A stretch of 11,988 nt of DNA from an uncultured Halioglobus sp. GTDB lineage: Bacteria > Pseudomonadota > Gammaproteobacteria > Pseudomonadales > Halieaceae. Made by a program: the position numbers and the translations under genes. Each line of letters starts with the position of its first letter. Position 1 is the stretch's first letter. Below are positions 5,422 to 11,988 of this stretch, piece by piece. The stretch covers positions 1-11,988 of the forward strand of contig CAJQQW010000205.1 of NCBI GenBank assembly GCA_905480565.1. Direction: 5' to 3'. The notes beneath the pieces are model-generated. The model saw nothing but the letters and a program-made list of their open reading frames with translations. It did not search any database and was not told the DNA's origin.

Positions 5422-7577
5422 CTGTGACGATGAAGCACGAAAAAACTATATGCCGCATTTGTGAGGCACAGTGTGGTCTCGTTGTCAGCACTCAGGACAA
5501 TCGTATCGTCGATATCCAGCCCAACGTAGATCACGTTGCCAGCAAAGGCTATGCCTGTATCAAGGGTCTTAAAATGGGCGATTTTGTGCATAGCCCCGAT
5601 CGATTGAAGCAGCCTCTAAAAAAAGTGGACGGTCAGTTTATCCCCGTCAGCTGGGATCAGGCCATTGCAGAGATTGGCGAAAAACTGAAAGCGATTCATC
5701 AAAAGAGTGGGGGGGAATCAATCGCCGCATACATGGGCAATCCGATAGGCTTCAGTATGTGGCCAACAACCATGATGACATTTTTTCTCAAGGCATTCGC
5801 TGCCGACAAGTTATTCACACCGGGTACTCAGGACTGCGCCAACAAGTTCGCCGGAGGCGAGCGATTGTTTGGCAGCCCTAACGATCAGGTATTCCCGGAT
5901 ATTGATCATACAAATTTGTTGATTGTTGTTGGAAGCAATCCTGTCATTTCAAAGATGAGCTTCATTACGCTGCCGCACCCGATGAAGAGGCTTGAGGATA
6001 TTGAAAGCAGGGGAGGAAAGGTCTATTGGGTCAATCCGCGATACACCGAGTCTGCCAAGCGATTGGGAGTGCATGTGCCGATTTGCGCGGATACCGATAT
6101 TTTCTTTTTTTTGGGTTTTCTTCATGAGGTCATCAAGCTTGGTGGGGTAGATACGGCACATGTACAACGGTATATGAATGGCTATGATTGTCTTGTCGAC
6201 CTTGCGCAGCAGTGGACTCCTGAGCGAGTTGCTGAAGTAACTCAAATACCCGCTACCACCTTAAGACAAATCGTAACCGACTATCTGGCTGCTGACGGAG
6301 CTGCGATTTACTCATCTACTGGCGTAAATCAGGGCAGTCAGGGGCTAATGGCCTATTGGCTACAGGAGGCTATAAATGCCATTACCGGCAATCTCGATAA
6401 AAAGGGGGGAGTTTTGGCGGGTAAGGGAATTTTCCCGCCCCCACCGTCTACAGGCAAAGCACCGAGATCGCGTATCAGTAATGTTCCCTATGTAAACAGT
6501 ATTATTCCTGCCGGCATTATGGCGGACGAAATTCTGACCCCTGGGCCCGGTAGGGTTCGTGCGCTTTTTAACATGGCAGGAAATCCACTGCTAACGTGCG
6601 CCGGGAGTGACCGGCTGGCAAGCGCATTTGAAGATCTGGAATTGCTTGTCTGTATCGATATAGTGCGCAATGAAACGGCTGAATATGCGGACTACATACT
6701 CCCTGGTCTGCATAGTCTGGAGCGTCCTGACGTGCCCTTCTACTTTTTTTCTTTTATGGGTCTAATGCCGGTTCGTAGTTTCACCTATACTGAGGCGATG
6801 CTGACACCGCCGGGTGAATGCAGGGATGAGGGCTTAATTTTTCGTCAGCTGTGTCGAAGCGCTGGTAGGCCAATAGCAGGGTCCAGACTATTCCAAGCAC
6901 TGAGTGTCGCGGCGGAGATCATTGCGAAAGTGCCAGTGCTCGGTAAGAAGACAACACTGGATCGGATATTTTTGTCCTTGTTGACTCGATCCGGAAAGCT
7001 CGGTGGCTTACGAAAGTTACTTAAGCAGCCAGACGGGATCTTATTGGATGAAAATCAGCCTGGCGATTATCTCGGAAAACGCGTCAATACATTGTCCGGG
7101 AAAGTCGAGCTGGCACCACCAGATTTAGTGAAGCGTGCGCGAGGCCTCGACAAGCTATTCGAGTCTGAAAAAGGCAACATCGGTAGGCTAAAACTCATTC
7201 AAAAGCGCGAACGTTTTACGCATAACAGTTGGGCGCATAATGTTCGGGAATTTGTACAAGGTAAGCGCAACACGAATTATCTCTTTATCCATCCGAGCGA
7301 TGCGCAATCAAGAAATCTGTCAGAGGGCGACACGGCAAGAGTCAGCGTGGGTAGTAAAGCCATCGAAGTTCCCGTTAGATTAGATGAAGACCTGCTGCCT
7401 GGTACCATCTCGGTACCTCACGGATGGGGTCATCAGCGTGCAGGCGGACTCAGTGTTGCTAAAACTACTGGTGGAGCCAACGTCAATATAATTATGCCGG
7501 ATGGGCCCGAGTCTATCGAGCAGGGCTCAGGAATGTCGCATATGAATGGTGTGATCGCTGAGGTGGTTCGAGCATAG
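5418..7577 (+). CDS. Molybdopterin-dependent oxidoreductase (bis-MGD/[4Fe-4S], formate dehydrogenase/nitrate reductase-like)
   Basis: 719 residues. The N-terminal Fe-S domain has C-x2-C-x3-C (Cys12, 15, 19 in ICRICEAQCG) and Cys47 in GYACIKG, then the MopB linker (HSPDRLKQPL). The central molybdopterin domain has SWDQAIAEIGEKL, VVGSNPV, YWVNPRYTESAKRLG and TGNLDKKGG. The C-terminal dinucleotide-binding domain covers about 610-715 (NYLFIHPSDAQ, SVPHGWGHQ, GGANVN). Cys140 in GTQDCANKFAG is where a Mo-ligating Cys would be expected, which I infer from its position. No twin-arginine signal is seen, so it should be cytoplasmic. Reaction and substrate are unknown; no electron-transfer subunit or maturation gene is nearby, so it may be a single-subunit enzyme using a free ferredoxin-like partner. 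GTG 5418 is taken because GGAAG (5403-5407) lies 10 bases upstream; ATG 5430 is an alternative that loses four residues. It is coupled to the upstream small ORF by GTGA and is probably on the sulfotransferase transcript. Confidence 0.92.
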   Translation: MTVTMKHEKTICRICEAQCGLVVSTQDNRIVDIQPNVDHVASKGYACIKGLKMGDFVHSPDRLKQPLKKVDGQFIPVSWDQAIAEIGEKLKAIHQKSGGESIAAYMGNPIGFSMWPTTMMTFFLKAFAADKLFTPGTQDCANKFAGGERLFGSPNDQVFPDIDHTNLLIVVGSNPVISKMSFITLPHPMKRLEDIESRGGKVYWVNPRYTESAKRLGVHVPICADTDIFFFLGFLHEVIKLGGVDTAHVQRYMNGYDCLVDLAQQWTPERVAEVTQIPATTLRQIVTDYLAADGAAIYSSTGVNQGSQGLMAYWLQEAINAITGNLDKKGGVLAGKGIFPPPPSTGKAPRSRISNVPYVNSIIPAGIMADEILTPGPGRVRALFNMAGNPLLTCAGSDRLASAFEDLELLVCIDIVRNETAEYADYILPGLHSLERPDVPFYFFSFMGLMPVRSFTYTEAMLTPPGECRDEGLIFRQLCRSAGRPIAGSRLFQALSVAAEIIAKVPVLGKKTTLDRIFLSLLTRSGKLGGLRKLLKQPDGILLDENQPGDYLGKRVNTLSGKVELAPPDLVKRARGLDKLFESEKGNIGRLKLIQKRERFTHNSWAHNVREFVQGKRNTNYLFIHPSDAQSRNLSEGDTARVSVGSKAIEVPVRLDEDLLPGTISVPHGWGHQRAGGLSVAKTTGGANVNIIMPDGPESIEQGSGMSHMNGVIAEVVRA

Positions 7578-7635
7578 GTTAAGTCCGAAATAGTTCCAGG
7601 TATTATGCCCAACCTTTAAACCGGATAGATTAGTT

Positions 7636-8757
7636 ATGAAAATGCCATCAGCGCTTATTTTATGCGCGGCGATGTCAACGCTTTTGTCACTCAGCTCGAG
7701 ATTTGCTACCGCAGCTGAGCTGACCGTGCAGCTAGAAAATTCGCCTGTATCGGGCGCGGTGGTGCTTGTTTTATTCAGCTCAGCGAATACCTTTGGTGAT
7801 TTGCGTGATCCTGCTAGGCTCGAAACGTATACGCCTGATGAGAGCAATAGATACGTGATGCGGGGAATTCCTGCCGGCGAATATGCCCTGCTGGTCTATC
7901 ACGATGAAAACAAAAATGGTGAAATTGATAGAAGCTTCATCGGAATTCCCACCGAGCCATCAGGCTTCTCGAATAACTATCGACCGAAAGGTCCGCCGAG
8001 TTATTCGCGGGCTGTATTTAATCTGCAACAAGAAGAGCAGGTAGAGCTTATCGTGAGCTTATATCAGCCGCTGGGCAAGCGCGGTCGCCTCGGTGTTGGC
8101 GTGGGCGCTATTGGCCGCAGTAGCCCCTACCGAGACTACGATGGCGGCGTTACTCAAGTGATTCCCGCCATTACCTATAATGGTGAGCGCTTACAGATCC
8201 TGGGGCCGAATGTCAGTTTTGGTCTTATCGGCACGGGAAAGCTCAGATTAGCAGCCGCGGGGACTTATCGGCCTGGCGTCTACGATGAGGATGACAGCGA
8301 CTATCTCTCGGGAATGGGAGATCGGGACAGCACATTTATGGCGGGTCTTGCGCTGCGGTCAGAACTGCCCATGGGCTTCGACGCCGCGCTGAGCTATCAG
8401 CATGATTTGCTTGACAGAATTGGCGGTGGAGAGGCCAGGATTTCCATCGATAAATCGTTTCAGTTCCGTAGTTTCCGACTTTCTCCAGAAATTGGCGTCA
8501 ATTGGCTGGCGCAGGATCTCGCCGATTATGATTTTGGTGTTCCTCGGGACAAAGCCACAGCGGGAAGACCTGCCTATCGTGTCGATTCAGTTTTCACTGC
8601 GGACGTGGGTTTGGGTATCCAGTATGAGATAACAACAGATTGGCTGTTGGTTGCAAATGTTGCGGTAGAGTTTTTTGATAACGAGATCACTGATAGCCCA
8701 ATTGTAGACGAAGATTATGTAATCAAGGGCTTCCTGGCCGTTAACTACGTTTTCTAG
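7636..8757 (+). CDS. DUF2141 domain fused to MipA/OmpV-like outer-membrane beta-barrel
   Basis: 373 residues. Residues 1-27 form a signal peptide with a likely cleavage near FATAA/ELT. Residues about 28-143 match DUF2141: a beta-sandwich start (ELTVQLENSPVSGAVVLVLF), then GIPAGEYALLVYHDENKNGE, SFIGIPTEPSGFSNN and GPPSYSRAVF. DENKNGEID resembles a calcium loop. Residues about 150-373 have the glycine- and aromatic-rich alternating strands of the MipA/OmpV family, including the YDFGVP...GRPAYRVDSVFTADVGL segment, the EFFDNEITDSPIVDEDY loop and the terminal aromatic F of an outer-membrane barrel (VNYVF). DUF2141 is normally a stand-alone protein of about 140 residues, so the fusion is notable. 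The DUF2141 part probably sits in the periplasm before the barrel. ATG 7636 has only a weak upstream site (GGAT near 7623). It follows the molybdoenzyme by 58 bases with no terminator, so co-transcription is likely. MipA proteins are linked to scaffolding or small-molecule passage; the role here is unknown. Confidence 0.85.
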   Translation: MKMPSALILCAAMSTLLSLSSRFATAAELTVQLENSPVSGAVVLVLFSSANTFGDLRDPARLETYTPDESNRYVMRGIPAGEYALLVYHDENKNGEIDRSFIGIPTEPSGFSNNYRPKGPPSYSRAVFNLQQEEQVELIVSLYQPLGKRGRLGVGVGAIGRSSPYRDYDGGVTQVIPAITYNGERLQILGPNVSFGLIGTGKLRLAAAGTYRPGVYDEDDSDYLSGMGDRDSTFMAGLALRSELPMGFDAALSYQHDLLDRIGGGEARISIDKSFQFRSFRLSPEIGVNWLAQDLADYDFGVPRDKATAGRPAYRVDSVFTADVGLGIQYEITTDWLLVANVAVEFFDNEITDSPIVDEDYVIKGFLAVNYVF

Positions 8758-9128
8758 GGGCCGCTGTGTCGGATGATTACGGACATTGGAGCTACAGGCC
8801 AAATTGCAGTGGGTCGACTGATGATAAAAATGGCAGCGTCACGCTACTTACCGCGATTGCTTCGACTTTATTGCGTAGCTGAAATGCGGGTCTTAGTCTC
8901 GTTGAAATCGAATACAGTAGACCACGTTGACTGACCAGTGATGAATAGTATTTGTCACGACAGACAGTCTATTTGTTCTATACTTGAATCGGTGAGACTA
9001 TGTGGCAGAAGGCGAGTGCCGGCGAGGTACTTACGATACTATTGCTTTATCCTGGCCATTATTGTCCTTCGTCTTTTAGCGCTATCTCATAAGCGAGGAC
9101 GCACTCTCGTGTGAGAAGGACATGCCTG
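8758..9128. other. Intergenic region, nothing firm
   Basis: No gene or clear terminator is seen after the barrel gene. A possible -10 box TATACT (8979-8984) lies downstream of TTGTCA (8952-8957), but the 21-base spacing is too long for a good sigma70 promoter. A 30-codon ORF starting at 9000 has no ribosome site and was not called. Confidence 0.4.
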
Positions 9129-9329
9129 ATGTTAGTAGTTTTAAAAATGTTTATTGGAAAACGAGCTGCTATTTGGCAGTGCACTGATGACGGCTGTAGG
9201 CTCAGAGCCTCCTTAGACTCTGCGATCAGGTTTGACCTTTCTGGCGTTGTCAGGACTCGCCGCTCACGGCGCGGACAGGCGACCTTTGTGGGCTTGCGCA
9301 CGCTGCGGTCTTGGTTTCCGTATGAGTAA
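9129..9329 (+). CDS. Possible small ORF overlapping the MFS gene start (66 codons)
   Basis: ATG 9129 is preceded 8 bases upstream by GAAGGA (9115-9120), the best Shine-Dalgarno in this region. It encodes a basic 66-residue peptide (MLVVLKMFIGKRAAIWQCTD, then GCRLRASLDS, and a TRRSRRGQ stretch) ending FPYE. Its stop falls at 9327-9329, so it overlaps the proposed MFS start (9322) by 8 bases in another frame. It may be a translated leader that couples to the MFS gene, whose own start has no visible ribosome site, or it may be chance. I recognise no family. The 13-bp palindrome at 9198-9210 lies within it. Confidence 0.3.
   Translation: MLVVLKMFIGKRAAIWQCTDDGCRLRASLDSAIRFDLSGVVRTRRSRRGQATFVGLRTLRSWFPYE
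9198..9210. repeat. 13-bp perfect palindrome AGGCTC-A-GAGCCT
   Basis: Six-base arms around a central A, about 110 bases before the MFS start. It could be an operator or a small hairpin in the leader. Short palindromes also occur by chance. Confidence 0.25.
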
Positions 9330-10635
9330 CCACCGCGTTAGCAACGCAATCTATAGCGAAGCTCGAGAAGCTCGTGCTGGACTTCGTCCCTGGTTCTTTT
9401 TTTTGGTGGCAGGTCTTTTTTACTTCTACGAGTTTTTTGCGCGTGTTGCACCCGGAGTGCTGAAGGCCGACATCCTCGAGGCCACGGGAGCGAGCGACGG
9501 CACCTTCGGTCTCTCCATGAGTATGTACTTCCTTGCTTATGCGCCCGCGCAACTCGTCGTTGGGCGTCTTTTGGACCGCTTTGGCGTTCGACTGGTCGCG
9601 GCCCCTGCTGCAGCATTTGTTGCTGTGGGTTGCCTTGTTTTTGCGGCCACCGATAATATTGTTGCTATGGGCCTGGGACGGTTTATGCAAGGACTGGGTA
9701 GCTCAGTTGCATACCTGGGCGTGGTCTATCTGGCCATGGTTTGGTTTCCGCCAAGTCGCCACGGGGTTGTTCCCGGTTTAGCGGTAGCGATGGGTACGCT
9801 TGGCGCATCTACGGCACAGTTTCCTCTAACGATACTCGCTGAATCCTTTGGCTGGCGCGCGCCACTATTTGCCTGCACGTTGGTCGGCTTCGGAATTGCC
9901 ATCATGCTCTGGTTTTGCGTTCCACGCCGTCCCTCATGGTTCATTGAATTGATGAAGCAAGACGGTTATAACCCTGATGCACCAGTACCAATTCTGACCA
10001 CCATCATGCAGGTCGCGCGAGATCGCCAGCTTTGGCTGATTGCACTATCTGGAGCGGGGCTATATCTCCCCATCTCGGTCATAGGCGATCTTTGGGGTGA
10101 CGCGTTCCTCCAAATAGAAACTGGCCTAACAATAAAGGGTGCCAGCCTAGCGACCACACTGATTTTCATCGGTTTTGCCGCCGGTGGAGTGTGTTTTGGG
10201 CATCTTGCTGACCGCCTTGGTCGCAGAAAAGTCCTGTATTTGAGTTGCGCTATAGCGTCTACAATCATCGCGTCATTGATTATGCTCGCTAATATTCAGC
10301 CGACATGGTTCACAGTCGTTTTGTTGGGAATGCTTGGCTTTACGACCGGAGGGCAAGCGCTAGCGTTTGTAATGACTGCAGACAATGCAGCGCGACATAA
10401 CCGTGGAATGAAACTCGCGTTTGTAAACTTTATCGTAATGTTCTTGCCTGTTCTGGCACAACCAAGCGTTGGCTTTATCGCTAATATGGGTGTTGCCGGT
10501 AACGGCCTGCCGTCAGAGGTACAGGAGCTTAAGGGTTACAGTCTTGTTGTAGCACTAATGGTTATTGGAACAATAATTACTTTCTTTATCCGCGATACCA
10601 AGCCAAGAGATGACAGTAGTGCTATCGGGCATTAA
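9322..10635 (+). CDS. Major facilitator superfamily transporter
   Basis: 437 residues, an inner-membrane protein with about 12 TM segments in two halves and a central polar loop (about 200-232, from PRRPSWF to ARDRQLW). TM1 begins at RPWFFFLVAGLFYFYEFFAR, a start typical of the MFS group with 'Y-x-x-F-x-R-V-x-P' after TM1. MFS motif A appears after TM2 as GRLLDRFGVR (81-90) and in the second half as GHLADRLGRRK (293-303). Residues 113-134 have the TM4 pattern VAMGLGRFMQGLGSSVAYLG with its conserved Arg. The substrate is not predictable; relatives carry anions, nucleosides or amino-acid-like solutes. The frame is open upstream to a TTG at 9232, but that extension (AAHGADRRPLWACARCGL) is unlike an MFS N-terminus, so ATG 9322 is preferred. 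It has no clear Shine-Dalgarno, which may mean translation depends on the overlapping small ORF. It is apparently a single-gene unit. Confidence 0.92.
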   Translation: MSNHRVSNAIYSEAREARAGLRPWFFFLVAGLFYFYEFFARVAPGVLKADILEATGASDGTFGLSMSMYFLAYAPAQLVVGRLLDRFGVRLVAAPAAAFVAVGCLVFAATDNIVAMGLGRFMQGLGSSVAYLGVVYLAMVWFPPSRHGVVPGLAVAMGTLGASTAQFPLTILAESFGWRAPLFACTLVGFGIAIMLWFCVPRRPSWFIELMKQDGYNPDAPVPILTTIMQVARDRQLWLIALSGAGLYLPISVIGDLWGDAFLQIETGLTIKGASLATTLIFIGFAAGGVCFGHLADRLGRRKVLYLSCAIASTIIASLIMLANIQPTWFTVVLLGMLGFTTGGQALAFVMTADNAARHNRGMKLAFVNFIVMFLPVLAQPSVGFIANMGVAGNGLPSEVQELKGYSLVVALMVIGTIITFFIRDTKPRDDSSAIGH

Positions 10636-10779
10636 AGGTAAAAAAGTGCGAAGAAAAGCCCCGAGGATAATTGAGCGAAAAAGTTACTTTTTTGAAAATG
10701 TGACGTGGTCAAGGAAGAGGTACTGAAGTTCCGCAAATGCCCATGTAATGAAAAAAATGCGAAATGTGCGGGAAGGCTA

Positions 10780-10796
10780 GCCGAATAGTATTCGGC
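10780..10796. promoter_or_regulatory. 17-bp perfect palindrome, candidate operator
   Basis: GCCGAATA-G-TATTCGGC: 8-base arms with a single central base, the geometry of a dimeric repressor or activator site rather than an RNA hairpin, since a one-base loop is not possible. It lies about 106 bases upstream of the TATAAT box of the ZntB-like gene, so it would fit an activator or a distal site. Confidence 0.45.
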
Positions 10797-10901
10797 GATA
10801 GGGATTTGTTAAAAAGAGGGAAGCGGAAGTAGGGGTTATTCCTCCGCGAACGTGAGAAACGATGCTGCGTTTGCGTGACACACCGCCGACGGAGGGCGTC
10901 A

Positions 10902-10907
10902 TATAAT
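10902..10907 (+). promoter_or_regulatory. Candidate sigma70 -10 box of the ZntB-like gene
   Basis: A perfect TATAAT 38 bases before the ATG, giving a leader of about 30 bases. No good -35 is present at 16-18 bases; GTGACA (10876-10881) is near-consensus but 20 bases away. The promoter may therefore need an activator. Confidence 0.5.
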
Positions 10908-10945
10908 CTCCTCGCCGTTAGGAAAATATAAAGGTATCCAAACCT

Positions 10946-11860
10946 ATGAAGAGGCAAACGTTTAGTCATTCACACGCCGATACTAATTCTGCTGATGAAG
11001 TCGAATGGATCGTGATAGATGGAAGCAAGCGTGGAGATCTCTCGCAGCTGGCGAAAGAAGATGATATTCCGATCGCAATTTCCTCCCTGATTCAAACTGC
11101 ACCTTCCCATAGTGAGCGGGTGCACTTGGAGTCAGGAGTGGTGCTGCGCATGGTGCGTCGCGATACGGAGAACGCTGAAGCACTAGTGGGCTTCAATCTA
11201 CTGATTCAGCCCACTCGTTTAATCACAGTATGTTTTGGCGTTTTTGAGGTGGTCGAGGACGTTTTTGACAAATACAGCGGAGCAAATTTTAGCGGCAGTG
11301 CGTTCCGTCTGCTGCCATTACTGGTGACTGCGTTAGTCAAGCCGGTGGAATCTGAACTGACAGCTCTTTCAGATCATATTGACGAACTCGAGGATCATGT
11401 AATGGAAGACAAGGATTATGCGGGAGATGACGCCGTAGTAATGGCAGGTAGAGAGGCATTGGCACTGCGTCGCTATTTATCACCTATGGGCGCTGAATTG
11501 ACGTTTTTATCCTTAAACCCTCATGAGTTGCCGGGTGTGGCCGATGTGAAATATCTGCGGAGAGAAGCCGAGTACATCGGTCGACTAGTTGGTTCCATTG
11601 AGACTATCCATCATCGTGTAAATCTGTTGCTCAACTACTTACGAAATCGCGACGAGGAAAAAATTGGGCGCTCAATGCACAAGTTGGCGCTCGTAGCTAC
11701 AGTGTTTTTACCGCTGACGTTTATTACCGGGCTTCTGGGGATCAATGTTGCGGGTGTTCCTGATGCTCACGATCCACTTGCTTTCTGGCGGGTCTGCGGG
11801 TTTCTGTTGTTTATCGGAGTACTGGCGGTCGTGGTTATCAAGTGGAAAAAATGGATGTGA
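10946..11860 (+). CDS. zntB: CorA/ZntB-family divalent metal transporter
   Basis: 304 residues, close to the usual 300-330. The N-terminal cytoplasmic domain (1 to about 245) opens with a His-rich bit (FSHSHAD) and has the beta core VVLRMVRRDTENAEALVGFN, ending in the long stalk helix with DEKIGRSMHKLALV-like features (RNRDEEKIGRSMHKLALVAT). TM1 is about 247-264 (LALVATVFLPLTFITGLLG) and TM2 about 280-298. Between them is the GIN motif (265-267) in GLLGINVAGVP. CorA Mg channels have GMN; ZntB zinc transporters have GIN followed by VGGIP, so this is closer to ZntB. The C-terminus is basic (KWKKWM), as expected for a pentamer with the cytoplasmic C-end. It would move Zn2+ or related divalent ions across the inner membrane. 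AAGG (10931-10934) lies 11 bases before the ATG. It is a single gene with its own promoter; the direction of zinc transport is not decided by sequence. Confidence 0.9.
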   Translation: MKRQTFSHSHADTNSADEVEWIVIDGSKRGDLSQLAKEDDIPIAISSLIQTAPSHSERVHLESGVVLRMVRRDTENAEALVGFNLLIQPTRLITVCFGVFEVVEDVFDKYSGANFSGSAFRLLPLLVTALVKPVESELTALSDHIDELEDHVMEDKDYAGDDAVVMAGREALALRRYLSPMGAELTFLSLNPHELPGVADVKYLRREAEYIGRLVGSIETIHHRVNLLLNYLRNRDEEKIGRSMHKLALVATVFLPLTFITGLLGINVAGVPDAHDPLAFWRVCGFLLFIGVLAVVVIKWKKWM

Positions 11861-11988
11861 ATAACACGTAGTTTTCCCGAGTGGATATTTCAACAGCGAT
11901 AATTTTGGTGGTCAAGAAGGTGTGAGCCATCTTTGGAAAAATCATAACGATCACAGACGTAGCCGGATCCGCCACCGCGGGAAGCTCT
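11861..11988. other. Right-edge tail, no supported feature
   Basis: No terminator hairpin is evident after the ZntB-like gene. On the - strand a frame is open from the right edge to a TGA at 11890-11892 (33 codons); it could be the 3' end of a convergent gene, but it is too short to judge. Confidence 0.3.

Larger units (their letters stand above)
10636..10945. other. 310-base intergenic region upstream of the ZntB-like gene
   Basis: It contains an A/T-only-type hairpin AAAAAG-TTA-CTTTTT (10678-10692) that could act as a weak terminator for the MFS gene, a perfect 17-bp palindrome (10780-10796), a distant inverted pair CCTCCG/CGGAGG on either side of about 10840-10896, and a TATAAT box (10902-10907). 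No ORF with a ribosome site is seen. Confidence 0.5.

Noticed and set aside
8952..8984. Sigma70 promoter TTGTCA...TATACT
   Set aside because: The 21-base spacing is outside the usual 16-19.
9232..9321. N-terminal extension of the MFS protein from a TTG start
   Set aside because: The added 30 residues are unlike MFS N-termini, TTG has no ribosome site, and TM1 is complete from ATG 9322.
11890..11988. Minus-strand 3' end of a convergent gene at the right edge
   Set aside because: Only 33 open codons and no recognisable motif; another minus frame is also open there.
1..11988. CRISPR arrays, tRNA/rRNA, insertion sequences, toxin-antitoxin or anti-phage systems
   Set aside because: No regularly spaced repeats, cloverleaf-like RNA sequence, transposase or defence-type domains were seen on either strand.

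Overview
The window looks like a piece of a Gram-negative, probably marine gammaproteobacterial chromosome. The evidence is moderate GC content, an outer-membrane beta-barrel protein, an outer-membrane-type lipoprotein sulfatase, a large PAPS-type sulfotransferase and a ZntB-like transporter. The organism assignment is inference from gene content only. Every convincing gene is on the + strand. There are no rRNA or tRNA genes, CRISPR arrays, insertion sequences or phage genes.

Layout. (1) 1-747: the 3' end of a carboxymuconolactone decarboxylase/AhpD-like gene, whose stop overlaps the start of a VOC (glyoxalase/dioxygenase-fold) gene by one base. (2) 748-1224: a 477-base gap with no supported gene. 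(3) 1225-3438: a lipoprotein sulfatase of 737 residues with a complete type I sulfatase active site, two cysteine-rich insertions and a C-terminal pair of dockerin/EF-hand-like calcium loops. (4) 3439-4026: a 588-base gap with a weak terminator-like hairpin, a TATAAT box and an 8-bp inverted repeat just before the next gene. (5) 4027-8757: a tight cluster, probably one transcript. It contains a sulfotransferase, a possible 49-codon small ORF, a cytoplasmic molybdopterin/[4Fe-4S] oxidoreductase, and a secreted protein that joins a DUF2141 domain to a MipA/OmpV-type barrel. (6) 8758-9321: a gap with a possible 66-codon ORF that runs into the start of the next gene. (7) 9322-10635: a 12-TM MFS transporter. 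(8) 10636-10945: an upstream region with a 17-bp palindrome and a clear TATAAT box. (9) 10946-11860: a CorA/ZntB-type metal transporter, followed by a short tail.

How the genes may work together. The most distinctive part is 1225-8757. An envelope sulfatase (removes sulfate esters) lies beside a cytoplasmic sulfotransferase (adds sulfate), which is apparently co-transcribed with a Mo-dependent redox enzyme and an outer-membrane barrel. This could be a module that modifies, exports, retrieves or catabolises a sulfated compound. That is inference from gene order; the substrate cannot be read from the sequence. The CMD-VOC pair upstream is typical of small catabolic clusters. The MFS and ZntB-like genes look like independent units.
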